Source: Myxocyprinus asiaticus
Lineage: Eukaryota; Chordata; Actinopteri; Cypriniformes; Catostomidae
Assembly (NCBI RefSeq): GCF_019703515.2
Contig: NC_059362.1
Span: forward strand, 22,938,826-23,002,825
DNA length: 64,000 nucleotides
Direction of reading: 5' to 3'
The translations under genes and the position numbers were made by a program. Below are positions 1 through 8,311 of this stretch, one piece after another. The notes under the pieces are model-generated. The model was given only the letters and a program-made list of their open reading frames with translations. It made no database searches and was not told where the DNA came from. Numbering within the stretch: the first letter of the stretch is position 1; each line of letters opens with the position of its first letter.

Positions 1-107
1 CCGCCCAGAACCCGTGAAAGGCTTCAAAGCGCCCTTGAGACGGGCGACCCAGGGACAATGAAACCCGCTGCTCAGGGAACGGAGGTTACACAAGTAACCA
101 TGACGTT
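1..107 (+). mobile_element. End fragment of a DIRS-related retrotransposon
   Basis: Bases 6-70 resemble the gag-region stretch at about 54046-54113 of the large DIRS element (shared GGCTTC.AAGC, GAGAC.GG.GACCCAGGGAC and ACCCGCT blocks). They run directly into CAGGGAACGGAGGTTAC followed by AAGTAACC, the reverse complement of the internal complementary region at 57842-57876. Coding sequence is therefore joined straight to a terminal sequence, as in an internally deleted, non-autonomous copy. The left part lies outside the window. Similarity was judged by eye. Confidence 0.7.
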
Positions 108-844
108 TCACAATGAATAAGACACCGTATGCCATTATGTGGCAGTCAACTAATAATACCATTTGACATTTTAAAAACACGTCCATGCACGAAAGCCAAA
201 ACCAAGGAGGTCTAATACCAAGAAAAAGCTCTCTAATAATATTTGCGACTTAAATTTTGCTTGCAATAAATTTTGTTTCGTAAGGTTACACGGTTACTTT
301 TCAAAACTTGATCCGACACTGAATGCTCAAGCAGCCTAATTTACTCTTAGAAAACTCCTGATGTTGCTATAACAATGCAAAAAGTGCTTACCAATTTGCC
401 CTCCTTTCCAGTTTAATTAATCAATCACATGATCATGCAGAACATCTCAGGTTTTTAAATCCATAAGGATCTCTTTCTCAATTGTCATGACAGCAGTGAT
501 GACAGCCAACTCATCAGCATCTCGCGCTCTTTGCTTTCAAATCGTACATCACTTAAAGTGTGATTGCGTCACTCAAGGCCAGCTAGAAGGCCTGAACTGG
601 GACATATCCTAAAGACCACACCCACCAATAACAAATAAATCAATCTGATTGGCTGAGGAATCTGACAATCTGACTTTAGATGCCTTTTCACTGCAGTGTT
701 GAGGGATTCTGTGGAAATTCTGAAGGCCTGATGGGGTGGAGCTCAGATTCACACACTGCTCTGGCTAACAAGCATGGCTTCTGGCATGCGATTTGTGAAA
801 CAGCTGTCACCCTTTGCTTGTAAACATCGAGGAATAAATTCTGA
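108..844. other. Non-coding stretch, nothing recognised
   Basis: AT-rich sequence without a convincing reading frame, terminal repeat or microsatellite. It separates the DIRS fragment from a small open frame. A host origin is likely but not shown. Confidence 0.5.
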
Positions 845-1108
845 TTGGATAAACTCTTTGTTTTTTGCTGTTTGTGTTTAGATGAATTAGGAGTGGAAAG
901 CGATTGGAAATACGTAGGCAAAAAGGTCAATGAAATGAAAAAATATTTATTTATTAGGCATGTTACACCAGCAGAGAAGGCTTTGCTGGCCCTGAGAAAT
1001 CACCATTGGTTGAAGGGCTTGTGCGATTGTTTCAAACAGATGAAAAATGGGGCAGATTTACTGATGGCTGACATACTATATGTGGCGAAGGGGGGCTGGA
1101 AGAATTAA
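845..1108 (+). CDS. Unrecognised 87-codon open frame, possible exon or retroelement remnant
   Basis: I do not recognise this product. The frame runs from an ATG at 845 to a TAA at 1106-1108. A pyrimidine-rich stretch ending in TTTAG lies inside it, just before the ATGAATTAGG at 881, so the real coding part could be an exon starting near 881. The encoded peptide is Lys-rich with a moderately hydrophilic middle and no motif I can name. Codon use is not obviously different from its surroundings. It lies between a DIRS fragment and the outer edge of a Gypsy LTR, so a degraded retroelement gag piece is as likely as a host exon, and chance is also possible. A length of 87 codons is not strong evidence in itself. 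Confidence 0.15.
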   Translation: MDKLFVFCCLCLDELGVESDWKYVGKKVNEMKKYLFIRHVTPAEKALLALRNHHWLKGLCDCFKQMKNGADLLMADILYVAKGGWKN

Positions 1109-1139
1109 AGAAATTATCTATTAATAAACTTAAAAACGT

Positions 1140-2478
1140 TCTGCTAATTCAGCAGGTAACGACTACGCCACCCGGGGTTAACTACCCGGGAAAAAGACAC
1201 AAGGACACACACAGGTTTAATTCCTCACAAAAAGGCCAGGAGACGTGGATACTTCAATAATAAAAGTGTAGATCTTTACTGAATAATTAAACAGTTAAAA
1301 ATTGTCTAATGCAATGTAGCAAGCATAAAAGGATCAATGAAGGCAACCGGCAACAAGCTGCTGAGACCTAATACAAATTTATCAAAAAGACAAAAAACAA
1401 AACAAAACAGAGCTGGGGCTTACCAATAGAGAGGCAGGCTAGACGCAGGGCTTCACTAATGCCCGTAATAATAAGTACCCACACGTGCACCACCACACTC
1501 ACACATTCCAGATAAATTCACTGCAAATCCACACAATCTTGGTGAAAAGAGAGCCACTACTGCAATAGGACATCTAGCCTGCCTACTCCAGGCCCCCAGC
1601 TCCTGAAAGGACAAGAAAAAAGAAAGAAATAAAGAAAAGACAGAAATTAGCTTATAATTGGCCGTTCTTTATTATATTAATGGCCAATAAAATAAACTAC
1701 ATAAACCAAAGAATCAGAAGAACATTAAACTTGAATGCCAACAAAAACAAACAACAAAGATACACAACATCCAACAGAACAGAAACAAAATAATACAAAC
1801 AACCAATGCAAAAGCAAACTGAAAGCAAGGTTGCTCCAACCAAAAAAACAAAAACAAAAAACAACAATCACAATTAAAGAGAAACAGTTGGGGCAAGACA
1901 GTCAAAACAACAGCAAAACTAAACTATTAAAACAAAACAACCCAATTAAAGCAAAACAGCAGTGTTGAAGCTGCAAGCCATGCAAAGCCAAAAACAAAAG
2001 AACAGGCATGCTCACAGGTTGGTTTAAACACCTAAAATACAAAGGTTATGGGAAAACTATTGAACATACATTTACGAGGGCCACTGAGATATGAGTGGGT
2101 TTTACATACCAAACCAGGCAGACTGCATCAGCTATCCGGCAGTCAAAACCTTCCGGATCACTAGATGAAAGAGTAATACGAATCATACAATAACCCGCAC
2201 AATGAACTAAACATGCGTAAAAATAGAGAATACACGTACCATGCAGGCAGCAGCAGTCACCCAACGATGCACCATGCAATAAGGCATGCAATTCTTTAGT
2301 GCAGAGAACCCTAACGGCAGCAAAAAAGGTGATCAACCGTCAACATATGGCACAGCGAACATCTGAGCGAAGATTACTTTTAGCAGTCTACAACACCAAA
2401 AACAAAAAATGCAGCAAACACATACCCCTCATACAGCGTGATGGAATTCCAGAAATGTGATCAGCTGAGATTGACGCA
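1140..2478 (-). repeat. 3' LTR of the Gypsy element (outer edge uncertain)
   Basis: Bases 2268-2478 match 7387-7608 in the same orientation, including GCAATTCTTTAGTGCAGAGA and AACACATACCCCTCATA. On the minus strand the LTR opens with TGCGTCA directly after a purine tract, the expected 3' LTR start. The rest, down to about 1140, is assigned by continuity. On the minus strand it contains a CCAATTATA promoter-like motif (about 1650-1660) and an AATAAA-type signal. The A-rich segment at 1731-1960 is low-complexity (AAACAA units on the plus strand). Confidence 0.5.
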
Positions 2479-2489
2479 CCCCCCCCACC
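2479..2489 (-). promoter_or_regulatory. Polypurine tract of the Gypsy element
   Basis: On the minus strand the sequence GGGTGGGGGGGG stands immediately before the LTR start TGCGTCA. In LTR retrotransposons such a tract primes plus-strand DNA synthesis and abuts the 3' LTR, so this fixes both the orientation and the inner LTR edge. Confidence 0.6.
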
Positions 2490-2930
2490 CAACTATGGAT
2501 CAATGTTAAGTGGTTACCTAGGAGGTGTGGTCATTAAAACAGCAGCCAACACAGAGAAATATCTGCATTTCACCACAATCTACCCCCCACATTTGCATCA
2601 TCAACCCGACGATGAAATAACAAATAGTGACCATACAGCTCAATTCCAAGGCCTAAAAATAGCAGTTACGGAATTAGGTACCAAATTAATAGAGAGTGAA
2701 GCCCCTATTGTATGGGGAAGATGGTAAAGATTAGAATGGCGACTGGCAGTCATTCGCTCAGTTCGTCGCAATTGTTGGGCCTCATGTATTCAGATAGAAG
2801 ACAAAGGCAGGCCTAACACAGTCGTAAAAACCTAACTCAAGCCCCCACATTCCAAGTCGTAAGTCTTACTGATAAAAATCACGCCAAAATCAAACAAAGG
2901 GAGTCCAAAACAGACTACAAATCCATGAAG
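2490..2930 (-). other. Non-coding 3' region of the Gypsy element
   Basis: This lies between the polypurine tract and the LTR-like segment. A plus-strand open frame of 74 codons is present but shows no family features and runs against the element's direction. I see nothing else here. Confidence 0.4.
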
Positions 2931-3695
2931 CCTTGCTCACTAAAGGATCGAACTCTCAACTCCTATTGGATGAGGCACACAACAGAATGTCACCTCAAAC
3001 CATGACATCATCAGGAGTTGAAATACCTCTGAAATGCTTTCGAGATTTGCTTCCAGCGACTTTGTTTGCAGCGTGTGGACGCAGCTCTTCGCTGCTCTCT
3101 GGTGCAACCTCGTGGCACAAGGAAGTACCGTCCGACTTGTAACTGTAGCCATACAATCTCCATCTCACTGGACGAGTTGAGATTACTCTGTGTTCAACAG
3201 AACACTCTAACGGATCCGAAGGAGACCGCCGAGCAATTCGCATCTTCATCCGTTTGCCTACAGAAGTGAAGAGATTAAAGATTTCTCTTCCATCTTCAAT
3301 CAGGTCGACATTTCTGAGTTCTCTGCCAGCCCGCCGAGAATCAACAGCCGTACCGCCCGCCGACAGAGCGAGGAAACGGCCTCCCGTCATCACCCGAGCC
3401 TCAAGGAACTGGGTCAGAGTTAAAGGATGGAGGAAAACACATTCTACCTGTGTCCTCATGCGATTCAAGTAAGAGGTTTATGTCTGGGCAGAGATAGAAT
3501 ATTATAGTGTGTTATTCTTGTGTTTCAAGGTTTTTGCTTGTACAGTTTACGGACCGCCATGTCCGCTCATTATTAATACTCAGAGTCAAATAACGCAGGA
3601 CTTTTACGAGCCGTCCACCGCGTCTCTGAGTGATAAACTGACAGCTGTTTTCTCTCCCACTATTGCGAAATCGGCTTTAGGGCTGTCACTTAATT

Positions 3696-3741
<46 letters not shown>

Positions 3742-4110
3742 CTAACCACACACCCACACACACACACACACACACACCATATGTGTTATAGGATTATTTT
3801 TATTTCCATATCTAATCATATCACTGTTTAGTTTGTAGTTGTAAGTCGGAAGTTTATTGACTGCATTGTATTAATTATTAATTGATATTACTGCATAAAT
3901 AAACTTTTGTTTATATTACAAAGAGAAGTGTTTTGGTTTGTTTTGCATACGCCTGTGTCATGCTGACGGGATGTCAGTGCTTGGATTCAAACCTTCATTC
4001 ATTGTTTTTCTTTCCCGAAAATCGATACTCTTTGGATGTCGATTTTCCTAAGAAAACAATCTAATATTGATACTGTTTTACTATTGGGTTATTAGTCCTT
4101 GATTCCAGGG
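2930..4110 (+). mobile_element. LTR-like segment nested in the Gypsy 3' region (candidate)
   Basis: This GC-richer stretch with a (TC)n/(CA)n tract carries an ATAAATAAA polyadenylation-like motif at about 3893-3902 and a U5-like tail with a GGTGGTGCC motif at about 4109. These features resemble a solo LTR plus primer-binding region of another retroelement on the plus strand. The open frames here (2995-3468 minus, 3254-3472 plus) match nothing I know. Edges are approximate and no target duplication was found. Confidence 0.3.
3699..3778. repeat. (TC)n and (CA)n microsatellites
   Basis: A TC run covers about 3699-3738. After a short ATACTAACCACACACC spacer, a CA run reaches about 3777. Confidence 0.95.
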
Positions 4111-4124
4111 TGGTGCCACGTCAA

Positions 4125-4375
4125 TGTTAATCCTTATTAATATTCTATTGATTTTTGATAATTGATAATTATCTTTGATGGTTGTTGAATTTGAATGATC
4201 AATAAGCTAGTGTTAATTTTAATTAATGTTTCATCGATGTTAACAGTTAACGATTATCTTTGATAATTGTTGATTTTAAAGGATTAAAAAAGCTAACATT
4301 GATTCTCATCAATGTTCTATTGATTTTAATAATTAATAATTATCTTTGATAATTATTAATTATTGCTAATAACCA
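4125..4375. repeat. Three imperfect 86-bp AT-rich tandem units
   Basis: Units start at 4125, 4211 and 4297. Each opens with TGTTAAT or its variant CATTGAT, contains GATAATTATCTTTGAT or close variants in the middle, and the first two end in AAGCTA. The period is 86 bp by counting. The third unit decays near 4375. Confidence 0.75.
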
Positions 4376-4730
4376 AACTTGCTCCTAAACGTAGCACACT
4401 ACATTTACTGGAGCCCCATATGAGGTTTTAATGAGTTAGATTCCATTAATTCATTTAAATATTAATTAATAACTAAATAAATAATTATTAATTATTTCTG
4501 ATAGTAACACTGATCTAAACAACCAGTAAAGCCCTACACAATGAAGTCTTACATCTTCCATGTTCCTCTATCGACACAGACACCAATACCGGCATGGGCT
4601 GTACTTCCACCCAAGACTCATAAAGAGAATTTACTGGTTACCTAACAGCTGGATCAGGAGGCATGCCTGATAACTGAAGGCTAGTTTGCGGAGGCACAGC
4701 TAAGGTTTCAGACACCACACTTGGCACAAC
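4376..4730 (-). other. Non-coding stretch between tandem repeat and integrase
   Basis: This is AT-rich up to about 4500, then mixed sequence running up to the integrase stop. It is probably the 3' untranslated part of the Gypsy element. No gene is visible. Confidence 0.4.
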
Positions 4731-5714
4731 CTAACTTCCTGCAGGTACCACACCCACCAAATCTACTTCCTCTACCTCCTCTTGCGAGGATGCTTCAGGT
4801 ATTTCAACAAGCTCCTCCAAAGGTGCACCTTTAGGAGACTCCCTCCAGACCCGGCTCTTAAGCAGCGAGCGATGTACAGTCTTTACCTTACTCAAGTCAT
4901 CCATGGGAGCAATTGAGTAGACCGCGCCCCCCTCTGGAGGCGCCCGTACAACCTGGTAAACTACTGAGCTCCAAAGGTCCTGAATCTTATGGTGACCCCT
5001 GTTACCATAGTCCTGAAGGTACACCAACTGGCCTTCTACCAAGGGAGTACCCTGGACATACTGATCATGTTTTGCCTTTCGTCTATCTGCCATGAGCTTT
5101 AACCGCCCTTGTGCGCCTTCAAAAGCCACATGTAGCTTGATCTGATGTTCCCAGACCCATTCATGCACACTGCCGGCAACTGGCTCCGGTACCCTACCCA
5201 AAAAAATGTATACTGGCAACCGTGGTTCCTGACCAAACATTAAAAAATTTGGTGACTCACCAGTGGCTTGATGGGGGGTGGTGTTATAACAAAAGAGGAC
5301 CTGGGGCAGACATGCGACCCAACCTCTCTTCCTAGAAGTCGGCAGTGCACGCAATAGGTTGTGCAGAGTCCAGTTGAGGCGCTCGCACTGACCATTTCCG
5401 GCTGGATGGTATGGTGTCATGCGAGACTTCTTCACATCATACAGGCCACAAAGCTGACGGATTAACAGAGATTCAAAATTATGCCCCTGGTCAGAGTGGA
5501 GGTGGCCTGGTACACCAAACTTATAAAACCACTCAGTGACCAAGGCCTGAGCCACCGTCTCAGCCTGCTGGTCCCTAGTAGGTACAGCAAGGGTGTATTT
5601 ACTGAAAACATCCATCATCTCAAGCATGTTCTCAACTCCTGAACTAGACAGCTCCAACACAGTGAAGTCAATGGCCAAAATTTCATTTGATCTTGAAGCC
5701 AAAAGATGACCCAT
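4731..5714 (-). CDS. Ty3/Gypsy integrase core and C-terminal part
   Basis: This 327-residue open frame is the integrase part of a pol polyprotein, which inserts retrotransposon cDNA into nuclear DNA. The catalytic triad is present: Asp16 in AIDF, Asp75 in HSDQGHNFES and Glu111 in GQCERLNW, a D-35-E spacing. The C-terminal region around YLQDYGNRGHHKIQ resembles a GPY/F module, and an acidic tail follows. The nominal Met start is internal: the polyprotein should continue upstream, where the zinc-binding domain lies in another frame after a stop near 5715-5741. This is the best-preserved part of the element, but without gag, protease and an intact RT it cannot serve an autonomous element. I saw no chromodomain with certainty. 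Confidence 0.85.
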   Translation of the reverse strand: MGHLLASRSNEILAIDFTVLELSSSGVENMLEMMDVFSKYTLAVPTRDQQAETVAQALVTEWFYKFGVPGHLHSDQGHNFESLLIRQLCGLYDVKKSRMTPYHPAGNGQCERLNWTLHNLLRALPTSRKRGWVACLPQVLFCYNTTPHQATGESPNFLMFGQEPRLPVYIFLGRVPEPVAGSVHEWVWEHQIKLHVAFEGAQGRLKLMADRRKAKHDQYVQGTPLVEGQLVYLQDYGNRGHHKIQDLWSSVVYQVVRAPPEGGAVYSIAPMDDLSKVKTVHRSLLKSRVWRESPKGAPLEELVEIPEASSQEEVEEVDLVGVVPAGS

Positions 5715-5741
5715 AAAACTTTGAGCTGGTGGCTGTGTATC

Positions 5742-6053
5742 CTAACTAGACTGGCATCTCTCACATTCCTGACACCAACAAGCAATATCCGATGACATAC
5801 CTGGCCAGTAACACCACTGATGAACCAGTTCCGCAGTACGCTCTATACCTTGATGCCCATGTTGTTGATGCAACTGGGTAAGAACATCCGACTTCAAGGC
5901 CGCAGGCAAAAGCAACTGTAGGACTTCCTCTCCACCATTTGGAGAATAGACCCTACAATAAAGTATGCCATTTCTCTCCACAAAACTATCCCATTGTCGG
6001 AGCAACGTCAAGGCCAAGGCAGACATTCCTCCAGCCCAGGACGGGCCTTCCAC
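5742..6053 (-). pseudogene. Gypsy integrase zinc-binding (HHCC) segment
   Basis: This 103-residue piece carries the N-terminal zinc-binding region of integrase. The pattern is LHQQHGHQGIERT for the two His, followed by WCQECERCQSS for the Cys pair. It precedes the integrase core on the minus strand, and the spacer around 5715-5741 interrupts the frame. Upstream residues link RNase H to integrase. The split from the core is a sign of decay, since a working pol protein would be continuous. Confidence 0.8.
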
Positions 6054-6055
6054 CT

Positions 6056-6451
6056 CTAAAAGGGCAAGATCTCCAAACTAACAGGGTCTGCCACCTGCAA
6101 TGAACCAAATTCAGCCAGTGAATGACTCTGCAAGGTAGCTATCATTGCTTGTTGTACTTCCACAACTGGTCCTGCCTCTACAACCTGCTGCAATGATGCA
6201 GGAAATACTGTCCCTGGAACTAATACACCCATCACCCCACTCTCAGGGGGATTCTGCCGAGAAAGAGCGTCCGCATATTTATTACTTTTCCCAGATCTAT
6301 AACGGATTTCAAAGTCAAATGCAGCAAGCTGGGCAGCCCAACGCTGCTCAGTAGCCCCAAGCTTCGCAGTGGACAGATGGCTAAGGGGATTGTTATCAGT
6401 GAAAACCACACACCGACTGCCCAACAGGTACTCTCTAAACTTTTCAGTCAT
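6056..6451 (-). pseudogene. Gypsy RNase H domain fragment
   Basis: This open frame of 131 codons encodes the central and C-terminal part of a Ty3/Gypsy RNase H, which removes RNA from the RNA-DNA hybrid. Visible motifs are VFTDNNPLSHL near the start and GKSNKYADALSRQNP, the usual end of the domain. The N-terminal RNase H part lies upstream at about 6460-6620 in other frames. A stop separates it from the zinc-binding segment at 6053. The order RT, RNase H, zinc-binding, integrase is kept along the minus strand. Confidence 0.8.
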
Positions 6452-6459
6452 GGCCTACT

Positions 6460-7386
6460 TGAGCGCTAAGAACTCCAGCTTCATGGAGCTATAGTTAGAC
6501 ATATTGCACTCAGTGGGCCTCAGACTGCGAGCTAGCATAGGCAATAGGTCTCACCTTACATTCCTGCTCCTGGGAAAGGACCACTCCCTGTCCCCCATGA
6601 CAGGCATCCACCTCCAGGATGAAGGGTCAGGAGAAGTCTGCATACTCAAGCATCGGGGCAGTGATGAGTTTTACCTTTAACTCCTCAAAACTCTTCTGGC
6701 ACTGCTCACTCCAGGCATCAATAAATTCCAACCCGGCACGCTTCTTAGGCTTGCTCTTACTACCAGAGAACTCTGCTACCAGCCTATGCAGAGGGGCTGC
6801 AATTTTGGCAAACCCCTCCACAAAACGCTGGTAGTAGATTGCAAAGCCCAGGAAGGAGCAGAGCTCAGTGGCATTAGATGGACGATGCCACTGCGAGCCT
6901 GAGCTTTACACAGGTCAGTTGCCACACCCTTGGCAGAAATCACATGACCCAAGTACCTCACCTGTGACTGCAAAAACGTGCACTTTTCCAACTTGGCCTT
7001 GAGACCTTCCTGCTCCAGTCAGCCCAAAACAACCTCCAACCATTCCAAGTGCTGCTCAACAGAAGAAGAGAACACAATAGTATCATCAAAATAAAGAAGA
7101 AGTGATTGACATTGCTGATCTCCAAACAGGCATTCCATTAGCAGCTGGAACGTACTGGGGGCATTGCAGAGCCCAAACGGCATCCGATTCCACTCGAACA
7201 GACTGAATGGGGTGCAAAACGTGGCCTATGCTTATTCCTCTCAGTGACTGGAACTTGATTGTACCTGCTGGCTAAATCCAAAGTGGAAAACCAGCAGGCA
7301 TCAGTCAACGTATCCAGTGACTCCTCAATATGGGGTAATGGAAATGTATCCTTTCTAGTTTTGGAGTTCAACTGATGATAGTCCAT
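6460..7386 (-). pseudogene. Ty3/Gypsy reverse transcriptase, frameshifted and N-truncated
   Basis: RT pieces occur in at least three frames. The first at 7386-7138 begins MDYHQLNSKTRKD and has FSTLDLASRYNQVPV, the first catalytic Asp block. A YFDD catalytic box is encoded at 7082-7093. Then come KCTFLQSQVRYLGHVISAKG (6991 downward) and a connection segment at 6821-6627. The finger region before MDYHQLN is missing because the sequence fuses to LTR sequence here. Several frameshifts make it non-functional. Confidence 0.8.
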
Positions 7387-7608
7387 GCACCATGCAATAA
7401 GGCATGCAATTCTTTAGTGCAGAGAACCGTAACGGCAGCAAAAAGGTGATCAACCATCAATATATGGCGCAGCGAATATCCGAGCTTCACAAGGAAGATT
7501 ACATTTAGCAGTCTACAACACCAACAACAAAAAATGCAAAACACCAAACACATACCCCTCATATAACACGGCGGAATTCCGGAAATGCGATCAGCTGAGA
7601 ATGACGCA
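7387..7608 (-). repeat. Truncated 5' LTR of the Gypsy element
   Basis: It matches 2268-2478 over about 215 bp. On the minus strand it starts TGCGTCATTCTCAGCTGATC and stops at GCATGGTGCATGG, where RT sequence begins. Only the outer part of the LTR remains. The L2 LINE sequence begins beside or shortly after its outer edge. Confidence 0.75.
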
Positions 7609-7714
7609 ATACCCGTTCACCCTAGTAATGCCTTTATATACAGCATGGAGAAGCGATCTATCTACATGAGTCTGCAGTTGCATGTAAGTGTGTTTATTTC
7701 ATTGTTTTACTTTG

Positions 7715-7945
7715 TTGAAGAGTGGTATTCATTGCTAGACCTGTGCTGTTTGTTTACTGTCTTGAACTCGCGTCGCTTAAACGTGTGTTGGTGTGTATGC
7801 TATATTGTTTTGACTTGTCCCAGGGTATTCACTGCTAGAGTTAGAGTTGTTTGACCAGTGTGTGTGTAAAACTATCATTGTTTTTAGTGTCTATAAATAG
7901 TGCTTCACTTGTTTTAGAGTATTATTTATTGCTAAAGTGTGCAGC
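7715..7945 (+). repeat. Repeated units in the LINE 5' leader
   Basis: Three related motifs, GGTATTCATTGCTAGAC (about 7726), GGTATTCACTGCTAGAG (about 7824) and GTATTATTTATTGCTAAAG (about 7919), recur roughly every 95-100 bp. Such leader repeats can be promoter monomers in LINEs, but that role here is inference. Confidence 0.45.
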
Positions 7946-8311
7946 ATAATTTATTTGCGGTGTACTGAAGTCGCATTTGTTCCCGCACTTGTCACCTCGC
8001 GCGACCCTTAGTTTCGGTTGCCCATGTGACTAACTTTGTTGTGCTAAGAAGCATTAAGGCATGTCCTGCTTTTTTCACTGAACGGCTGTTAACATCGTGT
8101 ATATATTTGACTTGAATGCTGACGCGGAAGTGGCAGCAGAAGTTGTAGCTCTCGTGTAAAGCCCTCCTCGTGTGAAGACCTACTTTTGTAAAGACCAGCG
8201 AGTCTACCTGTGCGAGTCCACCAAGCAAGGACACCGACAAGGCGCCACTCACCATAGCACTTAAGTATCTTTCAATTTTCATCTCTTGTTATTTTCCTTC
8301 TACATACGAAC

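Larger units (their letters stand above)
1140..7608 (-). mobile_element. Defective Ty3/Gypsy LTR retrotransposon
   Basis: The element reads on the minus strand. A 5' LTR remnant lies at 7387-7608. A pol remnant (RT, RNase H, zinc-binding domain, integrase) runs from 7386 down to 4731, then comes a long 3' region, a polypurine tract at 2479-2489 and a 3' LTR that starts at 2478. The domain order RT-RNH-IN is that of the Ty3/Gypsy group. gag, protease, the RT N-terminus and most of the 5' LTR are missing. The low-coordinate LTR edge is unresolved; a position near 1140 is a guess from where LTR-like composition ends. No target duplication could be confirmed. Confidence 0.8.

Noticed and set aside
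2995..3468. 157-codon minus-strand frame as a host gene
   Set aside because: It has no motif, overlaps plus-strand frames of similar quality and lies in a GC-rich LTR-like segment.
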